A stretch of 6,910 nucleotides of DNA from an uncultured Lactobacillus sp. (GTDB taxonomy: Bacteria; Bacillota; Bacilli; Lactobacillales; Lactobacillaceae). Location of the stretch: positions 1 to 6,910 of the forward strand of contig NZ_CABUIW010000081.1 of assembly GCF_902491705.1 (NCBI RefSeq). Direction: 5' to 3'. This document shows, in pieces, positions 1 to 6,428 of this stretch; the first letter of the stretch is position 1, and each line of letters starts with the position of its first letter. The notes beneath the pieces are model-generated. The model searched no databases and was not told where the DNA came from. It worked only from the letters and a program-made list of their open reading frames with translations. The translations under genes were made by a program, and so were the position numbers.

Positions 1-1202
1 ATAGCTAATTCGAAGAAGTAAATCATGTAACCTAAAGTATGTGCTGATTGGTCTGGAATGTTAACAGTCATAACTGGTACACCACCATCAGTGTGGGCCA
101 AAACAACACCTTCGTAAGCACGGTCGTTTACGTAGTTCAAGCTCTTGCCTTCCAAGAAGTTAAGTTGGTCAAGGTTCTTTTCATCGCCTGGGATCTTAAC
201 ATCGTGACGTGGGTTTTCAACACGGATAACAGTTTCGAACAAGTTACGTAAACCTTCTTGGATGTATTGACCAAGTGAGTGAAGGTCAGTAGTAAAGTTA
301 GCACTTGATGGGTAGATACCCTTTTGGTCTTTACCTTCTGATTCACCCATCAATTGCTTACACCATTCACCAAACATTCTAAGGCTTGGTTCGTAGTTTT
401 CAACGATTTCAGTAGTGTAACCCTTGCGGTAAAGAATGTTACGAAGTGCTGCGTATTGGTATGGAGTTGCCTTTGACAAGTCAGTGTCAGTGTAGTCAGC
501 ACGAGCGTCTGCTGCACCCTTCATTAATTCGTCAATGTCAGCACCTGAAGCAGCGATTGGAAGTAAACCAACAGCTGAAAGAACACTGTAACGACCACCA
601 ACGTCATCTGGAACTACAAATTCTTCGTAGCCTTCTGCGTCAGCTTCAGTCTTCAAAGCACCCTTTTGACGGTCAGTAGTTGCGTAAATTCTCTTAGCAG
701 CTTCTTCTTTACCGTACTTCTTGATTAACTTGTCTTTGAAAATTCTGAATGCTACTGATGGTTCAGTAGTAGTACCTGACTTAGAAATTACGTTAACGCT
801 GAAGTCCTTGTCGCCTAACCATTCGATTAAGTCGTAAAGGTATGAACCTGAAAGTGAGTTACCACAGAAGACAACAGTTGGCATATCACTGTCAACCTTG
901 CCGTAGAAGTTGCTGTTCAAGAATTCAATTGCAGCTTGTGCACCAAGGTATGAACCACCAATACCGATACAAATTAAAACATCTGAATCGCTTTGAATCT
1001 TCTTAGCAGCCTTCTTAATGCGGGCAAATTCGTCCTTGTCGTAATCTACAGGTAAGTTAAGCCAGCCGCGGAAATCGTTACCAGCACCAGTACCATCACG
1101 AAGTTCAGTGTTAGCAGCGTTTACCATAGCTTGCATTTCACTTAATTCATTTTCGTGAACAAATGGAGTTAATTTACTACTATCAAATTTAATTAAACTC
1201 AT
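1..1202 (-). CDS. pgi: Glucose-6-phosphate isomerase, 3' end cut by the window edge
   Basis: Cytoplasmic glycolytic enzyme that interconverts glucose 6-phosphate and fructose 6-phosphate. Reading leftward from ATG at 1202 gives 400 uninterrupted codons to the window edge. Visible family marks are the first sugar-phosphate (SIS) glycine segment IGIGGSYLGA (residues 79-88), the phosphate-binding serine/threonine loop SKSGTTTEPS (140-149), the PGI signature GGRYSVLSAVGLLP (202-215), the catalytic Glu segment GESEGK (286-291) and the catalytic His in DLHSLGQY (His308). Bacillus and Lactobacillus enzymes run to about 445-450 residues, so roughly 45 are missing. The missing part includes the conserved C-terminal lysine region; this is truncation by the window, not a broken gene. 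The start is supported by a TAGGAAG ribosome site at 1210-1216. Codon use looks optimised (many GAC, AAC, TAC, CGT, GGT), as expected for a highly expressed enzyme and unlike the AT-rich vanZ gene upstream. It has its own promoter; read-through from vanZ is also possible because no terminator lies between them. Confidence 0.97.
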   Translation of the reverse strand, partial: MSLIKFDSSKLTPFVHENELSEMQAMVNAANTELRDGTGAGNDFRGWLNLPVDYDKDEFARIKKAAKKIQSDSDVLICIGIGGSYLGAQAAIEFLNSNFYGKVDSDMPTVVFCGNSLSGSYLYDLIEWLGDKDFSVNVISKSGTTTEPSVAFRIFKDKLIKKYGKEEAAKRIYATTDRQKGALKTEADAEGYEEFVVPDDVGGRYSVLSAVGLLPIAASGADIDELMKGAADARADYTDTDLSKATPYQYAALRNILYRKGYTTEIVENYEPSLRMFGEWCKQLMGESEGKDQKGIYPSSANFTTDLHSLGQYIQEGLRNLFETVIRVENPRHDVKIPGDEKNLDQLNFLEGKSLNYVNDRAYEGVVLAHTDGGVPVMTVNIPDQSAHTLGYMIYFFELA

Positions 1203-1209
1203 AAATCTG

Positions 1210-1216
1210 CTTCCTA
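1210..1216 (-). promoter_or_regulatory. Ribosome binding site of pgi
   Basis: On the minus strand this reads TAGGAAG, complementary to the 16S rRNA 3' end, and lies 7 bases before the ATG at 1202-1200. It supports this ATG as the start. Confidence 0.75.
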
Positions 1217-1240
1217 ACTATAAAAAATTTTTACAACCTT

Positions 1241-1269
1241 ATTTTAACAATCTTGTTTATCGAATACCA
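1241..1269 (-). promoter_or_regulatory. Putative pgi promoter (extended -10)
   Basis: The minus strand shows an extended -10 element, TGTTAAAAT (1249-1241), with a weak -35 TGGTAT (1269-1264) at 17-base spacing. Transcription from it would give a leader of about 30 bases ending in the ribosome site. The TG extension can compensate for a poor -35 box. A TTGAGA at 1276-1271 is a better -35 hexamer but is too far away (24 bases). Predicted by eye only. Confidence 0.55.
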
Positions 1270-1288
1270 GTCTCAAATCACAGCGCAT

Positions 1289-1891
1289 TCATTTTTTTCG
1301 AAATATCCGATAAATTAAATAGCCTAGGATTGCACCGCATGTATTGAAAAAAACGTCATCAATATCGCTAACACCAGTTTCTAGTAAAAATTGCAAAGTT
1401 TCAATTCCAACTGAGAATAGCATCCCTATTAGAACAGTTTTCAAAAAGGACTGCTTCTTAGAAAATACGATTGGAAATAAAATACCAAATGGGACAAAGC
1501 AAAGAATATTACCAAACGAATTATAAAAGAAATCTAATCGACTAGGAGCATACACCAACTTCCAAGTTTCCTTCATAAACACCAAATTAATATCGCTTAA
1601 CGGCCTATTGAAATTCAATGTAATTTGCCAAGGAAAATAGGTATCTCGGAAAGTTGTCAGCATTAATATCAAAATTAAATAAAATGCAAAAATCCATACA
1701 CTGGCTTCTGACTTAAGAGTGCGTCTTCTGCGAATGAAAAGAAGCCAGATTAAACGTAAAACAGCAAAAATCAAAAAATAAAAAACTGTCTTATCTAATG
1801 CCATTAAAGTTAATTTAATCAAAGCAAAGTGATTAATACTGGTCGCGTATTGCCTTGCTAACAAATTATATATTGGGCCAAAAAATAGCAT
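1289..1891 (-). CDS. VanZ-family membrane protein
   Basis: Integral membrane protein of 200 residues. About five hydrophobic segments are visible: roughly 33-53, 65-80, 122-143, 150-168 and 180-196. An RRRR cluster at 54-57 and a basic tail (RIFRKK) suggest cytoplasmic loops. The VanZ pattern is clear in the C-terminal half: NSFGNILCFVPFGILFP (124-140), then Glu164 and Gln167, then SDIDDVFFNTCGAILGY (175-191). The Arg often found after the Gly in the GRxxDxDD motif is Val174 here. The family is named after VanZ of Tn1546, which gives low-level teicoplanin resistance, but most chromosomal members have no assigned function, so resistance is only inferred. An AAAGAGG ribosome site (1898-1904) sits 6 bases before the ATG at 1891. 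An internal ATG at residue 30 lacks such support. The gene is divergent from ltaS and has an AT-rich sequence (one 60-base line at 1741-1800 has 16 G+C). No terminator separates it from pgi downstream. Confidence 0.9.
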   Translation of the reverse strand: MLFFGPIYNLLARQYATSINHFALIKLTLMALDKTVFYFLIFAVLRLIWLLFIRRRRTLKSEASVWIFAFYLILILMLTTFRDTYFPWQITLNFNRPLSDINLVFMKETWKLVYAPSRLDFFYNSFGNILCFVPFGILFPIVFSKKQSFLKTVLIGMLFSVGIETLQFLLETGVSDIDDVFFNTCGAILGYLIYRIFRKK

Positions 1892-1897
1892 GCTCTG

Positions 1898-1904
1898 CCT
1901 CTTT
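1898..1904 (-). promoter_or_regulatory. Ribosome binding site of the vanZ-like gene
   Basis: The minus strand reads AAAGAGG, 6 bases before the ATG at 1891-1889. This decides the start in favour of the 200-residue form over the internal Met30. Confidence 0.65.
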
Positions 1905-1922
1905 CCAAGTTATTCCTTTAAA

Positions 1923-1928
1923 ATTATA
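1923..1928 (-). promoter_or_regulatory. -10 box of the vanZ-like gene promoter
   Basis: The minus strand has a perfect TATAAT at 1928-1923, placing transcription start about 20-25 bases before the ATG at 1891. No convincing -35 hexamer is seen at 16-18 bases (AATTTA, TAATTT or ATAATT). The promoter may therefore be weak or activator dependent. The palindrome at 1937-1948 falls in its spacer. Confidence 0.55.
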
Positions 1929-1932
1929 CTCA

Positions 1933-1960
1933 CTTTTTTAGATCTAAATTATTAAAAAAG
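1933..1960. repeat. Nested inverted repeats in the vanZ/ltaS divergent promoter region
   Basis: Two dyads are nested here. The inner one is a perfect 12-base palindrome, TTTAGATCTAAA, at 1937-1948. The outer one is a perfect 8-base inverted repeat, CTTTTTTA (1933-1940) and TAAAAAAG (1953-1960), separated by 12 bases. They lie upstream of the -10 box of the vanZ-like gene and about 20 bases upstream of the ltaS -35 box. That is a position where a dimeric regulator could act on either promoter. In AT-rich DNA such dyads also arise by chance, so operator function is an inference. Confidence 0.4.
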
Positions 1961-1980
1961 AGATAACTATTAGCAAAACA

Positions 1981-2009
1981 TTGTTTTAGCTTGATGTAAC
2001 CTTTAAAAT
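1981..2009 (+). promoter_or_regulatory. Putative ltaS promoter
   Basis: The -35 hexamer TTGTTT (1981-1986) and the -10 hexamer TAAAAT (2004-2009) are exactly 17 bases apart. Transcription would start near 2016, giving a short leader with the ribosome site at 2021-2026. A small dyad, AAAAC-ATT-GTTTT (1975-1987), overlaps the -35 box. The start near 2016 also argues against a TTG at 2016 as initiation codon. Confidence 0.55.
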
Positions 2010-2020
2010 TAATGTTTGTT

Positions 2021-2026
2021 AAGGAG
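2021..2026 (+). promoter_or_regulatory. Ribosome binding site that decides the ltaS start
   Basis: AAGGAG lies 10 bases before ATG at 2037. An in-frame TTG at 2016 would put this site inside the coding region, so ATG 2037 is chosen. Confidence 0.8.
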
Positions 2027-2036
2027 TACTAAATAT

Positions 2037-4217
2037 ATGAAGAAAAAGAAAATCATTGCTTTTATTCAAACTCGACCTGGTTTTTTAGCACTACTAGTCT
2101 TTTGCTTTTGGATAAAATACATCTTTGCTGCTTATTTTGACTTTAACTTAGGATTAAGCGATCCATATCAACACATCATCATGTGGCTTAGTCCTATTGG
2201 AGTAGAAATTGTTTTGCTCAGCATCGGCTTTTATTTTCCAAGACCACTTGTATCATACATTGCAATGTTGGTGATGGATTTTGCTAATACTGCTTTATTA
2301 TTTGCCAACATCATTTACTACCGACAATTTACAGATTTTCTAACTATTAAAACAATGAGTAACGTCGGTAAGGTATCGCAAGGTTTAGGAAAAAGTACTG
2401 TTGCCCTGCTTCATCCTACTGATATTTTGATTTGGATAGATCTAATTATCATCATCACGCTTTTGGCAATTCATAAAATTAAAATTGATCAAAAGTCATA
2501 TGGTTTATCCATGCCTTTAGCAATTACATCCATTGGGGCATTTGTAACCACCTTAAACATCTTCTTAGCAGAAACTTCTCGGCCTCGACTTTTGCGCAAC
2601 ACTTTCGACCGCTCTTACGTAGTTAAATATTTAGGACTTGACACTTTCACCGCCTACGACGGAATTAAAAGTGCACAAAATGGGCAAGTAACCAAAAATG
2701 CCAATGCCTCAGATTTAAACAATATTCTAACTTTTACTAAGAAAAATTACGCTGCTCCTTCTTCTCCATATTTTGGTATTGAAAAAAATCGTAATGTGAT
2801 CGTCATTCACCTTGAAAGTTTCCAACAATTTTTAATTAACCTTAAGGTCAATGGCAAAGAAGTAACTCCATTCTTAAATTCACTATACAAAAATAAACAT
2901 ACTATCAGCTTCAATAATTTTTATCATCAAGTAGGGCTTGGTAGAACCAGTGATGCAGAAAATATGCTTGAAACTGGAACTTATGGTATTTCAGATGGTT
3001 CTCTCTTCACGTCACTCGGATCAGAAAATACATTCCAAGCTGCTCCGCAAATATTACGCCAAGATGGTTATACTTCTGCTGTCTTCCACGGCAACGTAGG
3101 AACTTTTTGGAACAGAAATGATGTCTATAAAAATATGGGCTATAATTATTTCTTTGATAAAAACTACTACTCTTCACAACCAAAAGATACTAGTGGTTAC
3201 GGCTTAAAGGATAAGTTGCTCTTTGCAGAAAGTATTAAATACTTAGAACAGATGCAGCAGCCTTTCTACACAAAATTTATTACAGTAACTAACCACATTC
3301 CATTTGATTTGGACAAAGAAGATCAAGATCCTAACTTCAAAACTACTAACACCACCGACCAAACTATCAATAATTACTTCGTCACTGCTCACTATCTTGA
3401 TGAGGCAATCCGTGAATTTTTTAATTACCTTAAGTCATCTGGCTTATACAAGAATACAATGGTAGTAATCTATGGTGACCACTATGGTTTAAGCAATTCA
3501 GAAAATGAAACACTGGCACCAATTATCGGCGAAAGTTCTGATACTTGGAATACTTACAATAATGTGCAAATGCAGCGTGTACCATTTATGATTCATGCTA
3601 ATAACCTTAAAGGACAAATCAATCATGAAATTGGTGGCGAAATTGATGTCTTGCCTACCTTATTGCATTTGCTTGGGGTAAACACCAAAGGCTACGCTCA
3701 ATTTGGTGAGGATCTACTTTCAAAGAATAGACAAAATTGGGTAGTATTCAGAAATGGCACAATCGTCAGCGAAAAATACGTAATCGTTGGTGCTAAAGGA
3801 ATTAAAGGTACAGTTTACAATCGAGAAAACGGTAAACAGATTATCAACTTTACACCGCAAGAAAAGAAAGAAATTGCAGAATTAGCCAAAAAAGGTAAAG
3901 ATGCACTGCACTATTCAGACTTACTAAACAATCACAATCTATTGCGTTTCTACACGCCCGCCGGTTTTGTTCCAGCAGATCCAACTCAATTCAACTATTC
4001 TGAGAACTATCAAAAAATGCTTGAAATCATAAAAGAACTGGCTTCTAAATCAACTTCTCTTTACAGTAAACATCATGGCAGCACAACTAATCTTTATCGT
4101 ACAAATGCGCCTGAGCTAAAAGGCAGAGCTCAAGAGATTACACAAGTCCCTAAGAATATTAAGGATGAAAATTCTAAATACAGCCAATCTAGTTCAAGCA
4201 ATAATCAAGCAAAATAG
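2037..4217 (+). CDS. ltaS: Lipoteichoic acid synthase (LtaS-type, polyglycerolphosphate polymerase)
   Basis: Membrane enzyme of 726 residues. The family transfers glycerol phosphate from phosphatidylglycerol to the growing lipoteichoic acid chain on the outer membrane face, using a Mn-dependent sulfatase-fold domain. Five membrane segments are visible (about 14-33, 44-66, 72-93, 128-146, 159-178), followed by the motif RPRLLRNTFDRSYVVKYLG (182-200). The extracellular domain keeps every expected catalytic or binding residue: Glu260 (HLESF), the nucleophile Thr304 (GRTSDAE), His351, Trp358 and Arg360 (FHGN..FWNR), His420 (TNHIPF), Asp481 and His482 (YGDHYG). A probable signal peptidase site, ANA|S after residue 224, aligns with the processing site known in Staphylococcus aureus LtaS. 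The C-terminus is about 70-80 residues longer than that enzyme (646 residues) and ends in a Ser/Asn/Gln-rich tail (709-726). It is transcribed alone, diverges from the vanZ-like gene, and ends at a terminator shared with the sensor kinase gene. It could be one of two LtaS paralogues in the genome. Confidence 0.95.
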   Translation: MKKKKIIAFIQTRPGFLALLVFCFWIKYIFAAYFDFNLGLSDPYQHIIMWLSPIGVEIVLLSIGFYFPRPLVSYIAMLVMDFANTALLFANIIYYRQFTDFLTIKTMSNVGKVSQGLGKSTVALLHPTDILIWIDLIIIITLLAIHKIKIDQKSYGLSMPLAITSIGAFVTTLNIFLAETSRPRLLRNTFDRSYVVKYLGLDTFTAYDGIKSAQNGQVTKNANASDLNNILTFTKKNYAAPSSPYFGIEKNRNVIVIHLESFQQFLINLKVNGKEVTPFLNSLYKNKHTISFNNFYHQVGLGRTSDAENMLETGTYGISDGSLFTSLGSENTFQAAPQILRQDGYTSAVFHGNVGTFWNRNDVYKNMGYNYFFDKNYYSSQPKDTSGYGLKDKLLFAESIKYLEQMQQPFYTKFITVTNHIPFDLDKEDQDPNFKTTNTTDQTINNYFVTAHYLDEAIREFFNYLKSSGLYKNTMVVIYGDHYGLSNSENETLAPIIGESSDTWNTYNNVQMQRVPFMIHANNLKGQINHEIGGEIDVLPTLLHLLGVNTKGYAQFGEDLLSKNRQNWVVFRNGTIVSEKYVIVGAKGIKGTVYNRENGKQIINFTPQEKKEIAELAKKGKDALHYSDLLNNHNLLRFYTPAGFVPADPTQFNYSENYQKMLEIIKELASKSTSLYSKHHGSTTNLYRTNAPELKGRAQEITQVPKNIKDENSKYSQSSSSNNQAK

Positions 4218-4225
4218 CGCAAAGC

Positions 4226-4260
4226 AAAAAGCCGTTAGTTAATCTAACGACTTTTTATTT
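4226..4260. terminator. Shared bidirectional terminator between ltaS and the sensor kinase gene
   Basis: Stem AAAAAGCCGTTAG (4226-4238) pairs with CTAACGACTTTTT (4244-4256) through 12 base pairs with one internal C/A mismatch. The loop is TTAAT. On the plus strand it is followed by a T-rich run (CTTTTTATTTTT), so it should end ltaS transcripts. On the minus strand the stem itself ends in CTTTTT, giving a shorter T run for the convergent operon. The kinase stop codon (4257-4255) lies within or next to the right arm, so ribosomes ending there could affect the minus-strand hairpin. Confidence 0.85.
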
Positions 4261-5706
4261 TTCAACAAATTGTTCATAGCCTTTATCAAAGAAGATCACA
4301 ACAAACTTTGATCCTTCGCCAGGCTTTGAAGCAACTGTCACTTTACCACCATGCTGCTTAATCAATGATGATACGATTGCAAGTCCTAAACCAGACTCAC
4401 CAGTACCTCTTCTTGCTCTAGATGGATCAGCCTTAAAGAAACGTTCAAAGATATATTTGATTTGGTCTTCACTCATCCCAATACCATTATCTTGAACTGT
4501 AAGTGCTGTACCATGCTCTATTCGTTTACCCTTAATTTCAATTTTTCCATCATGAGTAAACTGAATAGCATTTTGAACCAAGTTGACCATGACTTGAGTA
4601 AAGCGATCACGATCAGCATAGATTGGTAAATCATCAGGAGCTATTACTTCCAGCTCATCATTTGCCTTTTCAGCATTTTGACTAAGCTGAGACTTTAAGT
4701 CCTGCAAAATCGGCGTGGCATTAAAGTTAGTCTTAATTAAATTAATTTGGTTATTGCGAATCTTTTCGTAGTCCAAATTTTCATTAACTAACCTAATCAA
4801 TCGCTTAGTTTCTCTTTGCATTAAAGCAATTGATTTTGGCTTCGATTCTTCTGGAATAGCGTCATATTGCAAGCCTTCCAAAATACCGTTAATTGTAGTC
4901 AACGGCGTCCTCATTTCGTGTGCTGCATCCGCCATAAATTGATCTCGCCGTTTTTCTTGTGCCTTAACTTCTTCATTAGACTGTTTCAGAGCCTGAACCA
5001 TCTTATTGAAGTTTTCTGCCAGCTGATCAATTTCATCACTATCTTTATGCTGAATTTGCACATTAAAGTTCCCGGAAGCAACCTTTTGCGTTGCACGAGA
5101 TAGACGTTTAATTCGAATAGTTGAATAATACGAAATAATAAAACTTAAAATCAAACCAACCGCAACAGTTATTAGCAACGCTCTAAGCAAATTGCGCTTA
5201 GCCATATAAATTGGTCTTTCAACATGCGTAACTCGTGAACTAATCCAGGCTACACCAACTAAGTTCTTACCATTCATCCACGGAACAAGTACACCCGTAT
5301 AAGCATCCTTAGTTGATCTAATAGGTGATTGTTCATTGTGGTTATTTTGAATTCGAATTTCTTGTCCTGTCTTTAATGTAGAAAAGACATTCTTAGCTAG
5401 TTGAATTTTTGCATTAGTTTTAGGATAAATCTGTTCATTTTTTTCATTAAAAATACGTAAATGAACGTCATCACCATGCAAGACGAATTCTAATTGATTT
5501 AAAAAATTATTGCTCAGCAGTGCCGTGCCATTTTTTCCATCAACTTCAGCTAAATCACCAAGAGAAGCCGCATAGCCTTCCATTCGTTGATAATTTTGCA
5601 TATATGCTTGATTGCGCGCATAACCAATCTCAGAATAACCAATAATCGAAATAGTTGTCACGATTATCAGCAAAAAGCCCAGCATGTTTTGATAGATTAA
5701 TTTCAT
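4255..5706 (-). CDS. Sensor histidine kinase (HAMP, HisKA, HATPase_c)
   Basis: Membrane-bound kinase of 483 residues that should autophosphorylate on His263 and pass the phosphate to the adjacent response regulator. Domains in order: membrane segment about 8-24; extracytoplasmic sensor region about 28-172; second membrane segment about 173-194; HAMP linker about 196-248; HisKA with the H-box FMADAAHEMRTPLTTING (257-274); N-box NLVQNAIQF (375-383); G1 DNGIG (406-410); F-box FERFF (420-424); and G2 GTGESGLGLAIV (434-445). All ATP-binding motifs look intact, so the protein should be active. No PAS domain is evident in the cytoplasmic part. The sensor region shows no motif that I recognise, so the ligand is unknown. 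The ATG at 5706 overlaps the regulator stop by one base (TAATG), with a modest CAGG ribosome site 7 bases upstream, which suggests translational coupling. It resembles YclK-type kinases of Firmicutes, but this is not certain enough for a symbol. Confidence 0.95.
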   Translation of the reverse strand: MKLIYQNMLGFLLIIVTTISIIGYSEIGYARNQAYMQNYQRMEGYAASLGDLAEVDGKNGTALLSNNFLNQLEFVLHGDDVHLRIFNEKNEQIYPKTNAKIQLAKNVFSTLKTGQEIRIQNNHNEQSPIRSTKDAYTGVLVPWMNGKNLVGVAWISSRVTHVERPIYMAKRNLLRALLITVAVGLILSFIISYYSTIRIKRLSRATQKVASGNFNVQIQHKDSDEIDQLAENFNKMVQALKQSNEEVKAQEKRRDQFMADAAHEMRTPLTTINGILEGLQYDAIPEESKPKSIALMQRETKRLIRLVNENLDYEKIRNNQINLIKTNFNATPILQDLKSQLSQNAEKANDELEVIAPDDLPIYADRDRFTQVMVNLVQNAIQFTHDGKIEIKGKRIEHGTALTVQDNGIGMSEDQIKYIFERFFKADPSRARRGTGESGLGLAIVSSLIKQHGGKVTVASKPGEGSKFVVIFFDKGYEQFVEK

Positions 5707-6428
5707 TATTTTGCCTGTGAATCATCAAACTTGTAACCCACGCCCCAAACGGTTTGGATTACTTTTGCACCAACTTTTTCAAGCTTTTGACGCAATTTTT
5801 TAATATGGGCATCAACGGTTCTTTCTTCACCGTAATATTCGTAGCCCCATACTAATTCCAAAAGCTGATCACGTGAAAAGACTTGCTTTGGCTTTTGAGC
5901 CATTGTATAAAGCAAGTCAAATTCTTTTGGTGTTAAATCTGTCACAGGTTGATCATCAAACAAGACTTCACGTCGACTCTTAGAAATTTTCAAGTGTCCA
6001 GTTTCAATCTCATAGTCTTGCTTTTGCTCTTGCTCAAGAGTAGGCTTTTCTTCCATCATCACTCTACGATGAAGTGCCTTTATTCTGGCAATTAAAGCAA
6101 TTGGACTAAAAGGCTTAGTGACGTATTCATCGGCACCAATGCCTAGACCAAGTACTTGATCTGATTCACTACCTTTTGCAGTAAGCATGATAATAGGAAC
6201 AGTAGGCGAAATTGCTCTTACTTCTTTTGCTACTTGAATGCCATCTTTTTTAGGCAAATTCAAATCAAGCGTAATCAAATCATACTTATCCGCATTTTTC
6301 TTAAACATATCGACGGCTTCGACACCGTCGACAGCAATATCTTGTTCCCAGCCTTCTTTTTTGAAAAACATTCCCATCATTTCAGCGACAGAACTGTCAT
6401 CTTCAACCATTAATATTCTTAAATTCAT
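5706..6428 (-). CDS. OmpR-family response regulator
   Basis: Cytoplasmic DNA-binding regulator of 240 residues, partner of the kinase encoded immediately downstream. The receiver domain (about 3-117) has the acidic pair Asp10/Asp11, the phosphoacceptor Asp55 (LITLDLNLP), the switch Thr83 (MLTAKG) and Lys105 (VTKPFSP). A Glu/Gln-rich linker (126-140) leads to the OmpR/PhoB winged helix (about 141-235), with DLTPKEFDLL (164-173), the recognition-helix region ERTVDAHIKKLRQKL (202-216) and the C-terminal hairpin IQTVWGVGYKF (224-234). All key residues are present. Start ATG 6428 has AGGGA (6435-6439) 6 bases upstream and overlaps the stop of the preceding gene by one base (TAATG). Such regulators usually bind direct repeats; possible targets are this operon's own upstream region and the vanZ/ltaS promoter region. 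This is inferred from proximity and a shared 12-base element, not shown. Confidence 0.96.
   Translation of the reverse strand: MNLRILMVEDDSSVAEMMGMFFKKEGWEQDIAVDGVEAVDMFKKNADKYDLITLDLNLPKKDGIQVAKEVRAISPTVPIIMLTAKGSESDQVLGLGIGADEYVTKPFSPIALIARIKALHRRVMMEEKPTLEQEQKQDYEIETGHLKISKSRREVLFDDQPVTDLTPKEFDLLYTMAQKPKQVFSRDQLLELVWGYEYYGEERTVDAHIKKLRQKLEKVGAKVIQTVWGVGYKFDDSQAK

Noticed and set aside
48..679. Plus-strand open frames inside pgi (48-251 and 446-679), and a minus-strand frame at 137-346
   Set aside because: They overlap the well-conserved pgi reading frame, lack ribosome sites and show no recognisable protein features.
1221..1233. AAAAATTTTT palindrome in the pgi leader
   Set aside because: It is simple AT-rich symmetry with no stable stem and no evidence of a leader regulatory structure.
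1264..1288. Imperfect hairpin GAATGC / GTATTC after the vanZ-like stop, considered as a terminator
   Set aside because: It has only six pairs with one G-T wobble, a long loop and no T tract. It is more likely just promoter-proximal sequence of pgi.
1344..1526. Plus-strand open frame inside the vanZ-like gene
   Set aside because: It is antisense to a gene with clear family motifs and has no ribosome site.
2016..2036. An in-frame TTG that would extend LtaS by seven residues
   Set aside because: It would place the AAGGAG ribosome site within the coding region and coincides with the predicted transcription start. ATG 2037 has proper spacing.
4867..5103. Plus-strand open frame inside the kinase gene
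   Set aside because: It is antisense to the conserved H-box and HAMP region, and its composition is that of a shadow frame.
6310..6331. Seven-base inverted repeat TCGACGG / CCGTCGA separated by 8 bases
   Set aside because: It lies within the receiver-domain coding sequence and arises from similar codons for the repeated Val-Asp (VDGVEAVD). No T run follows it, so it is not a terminator.
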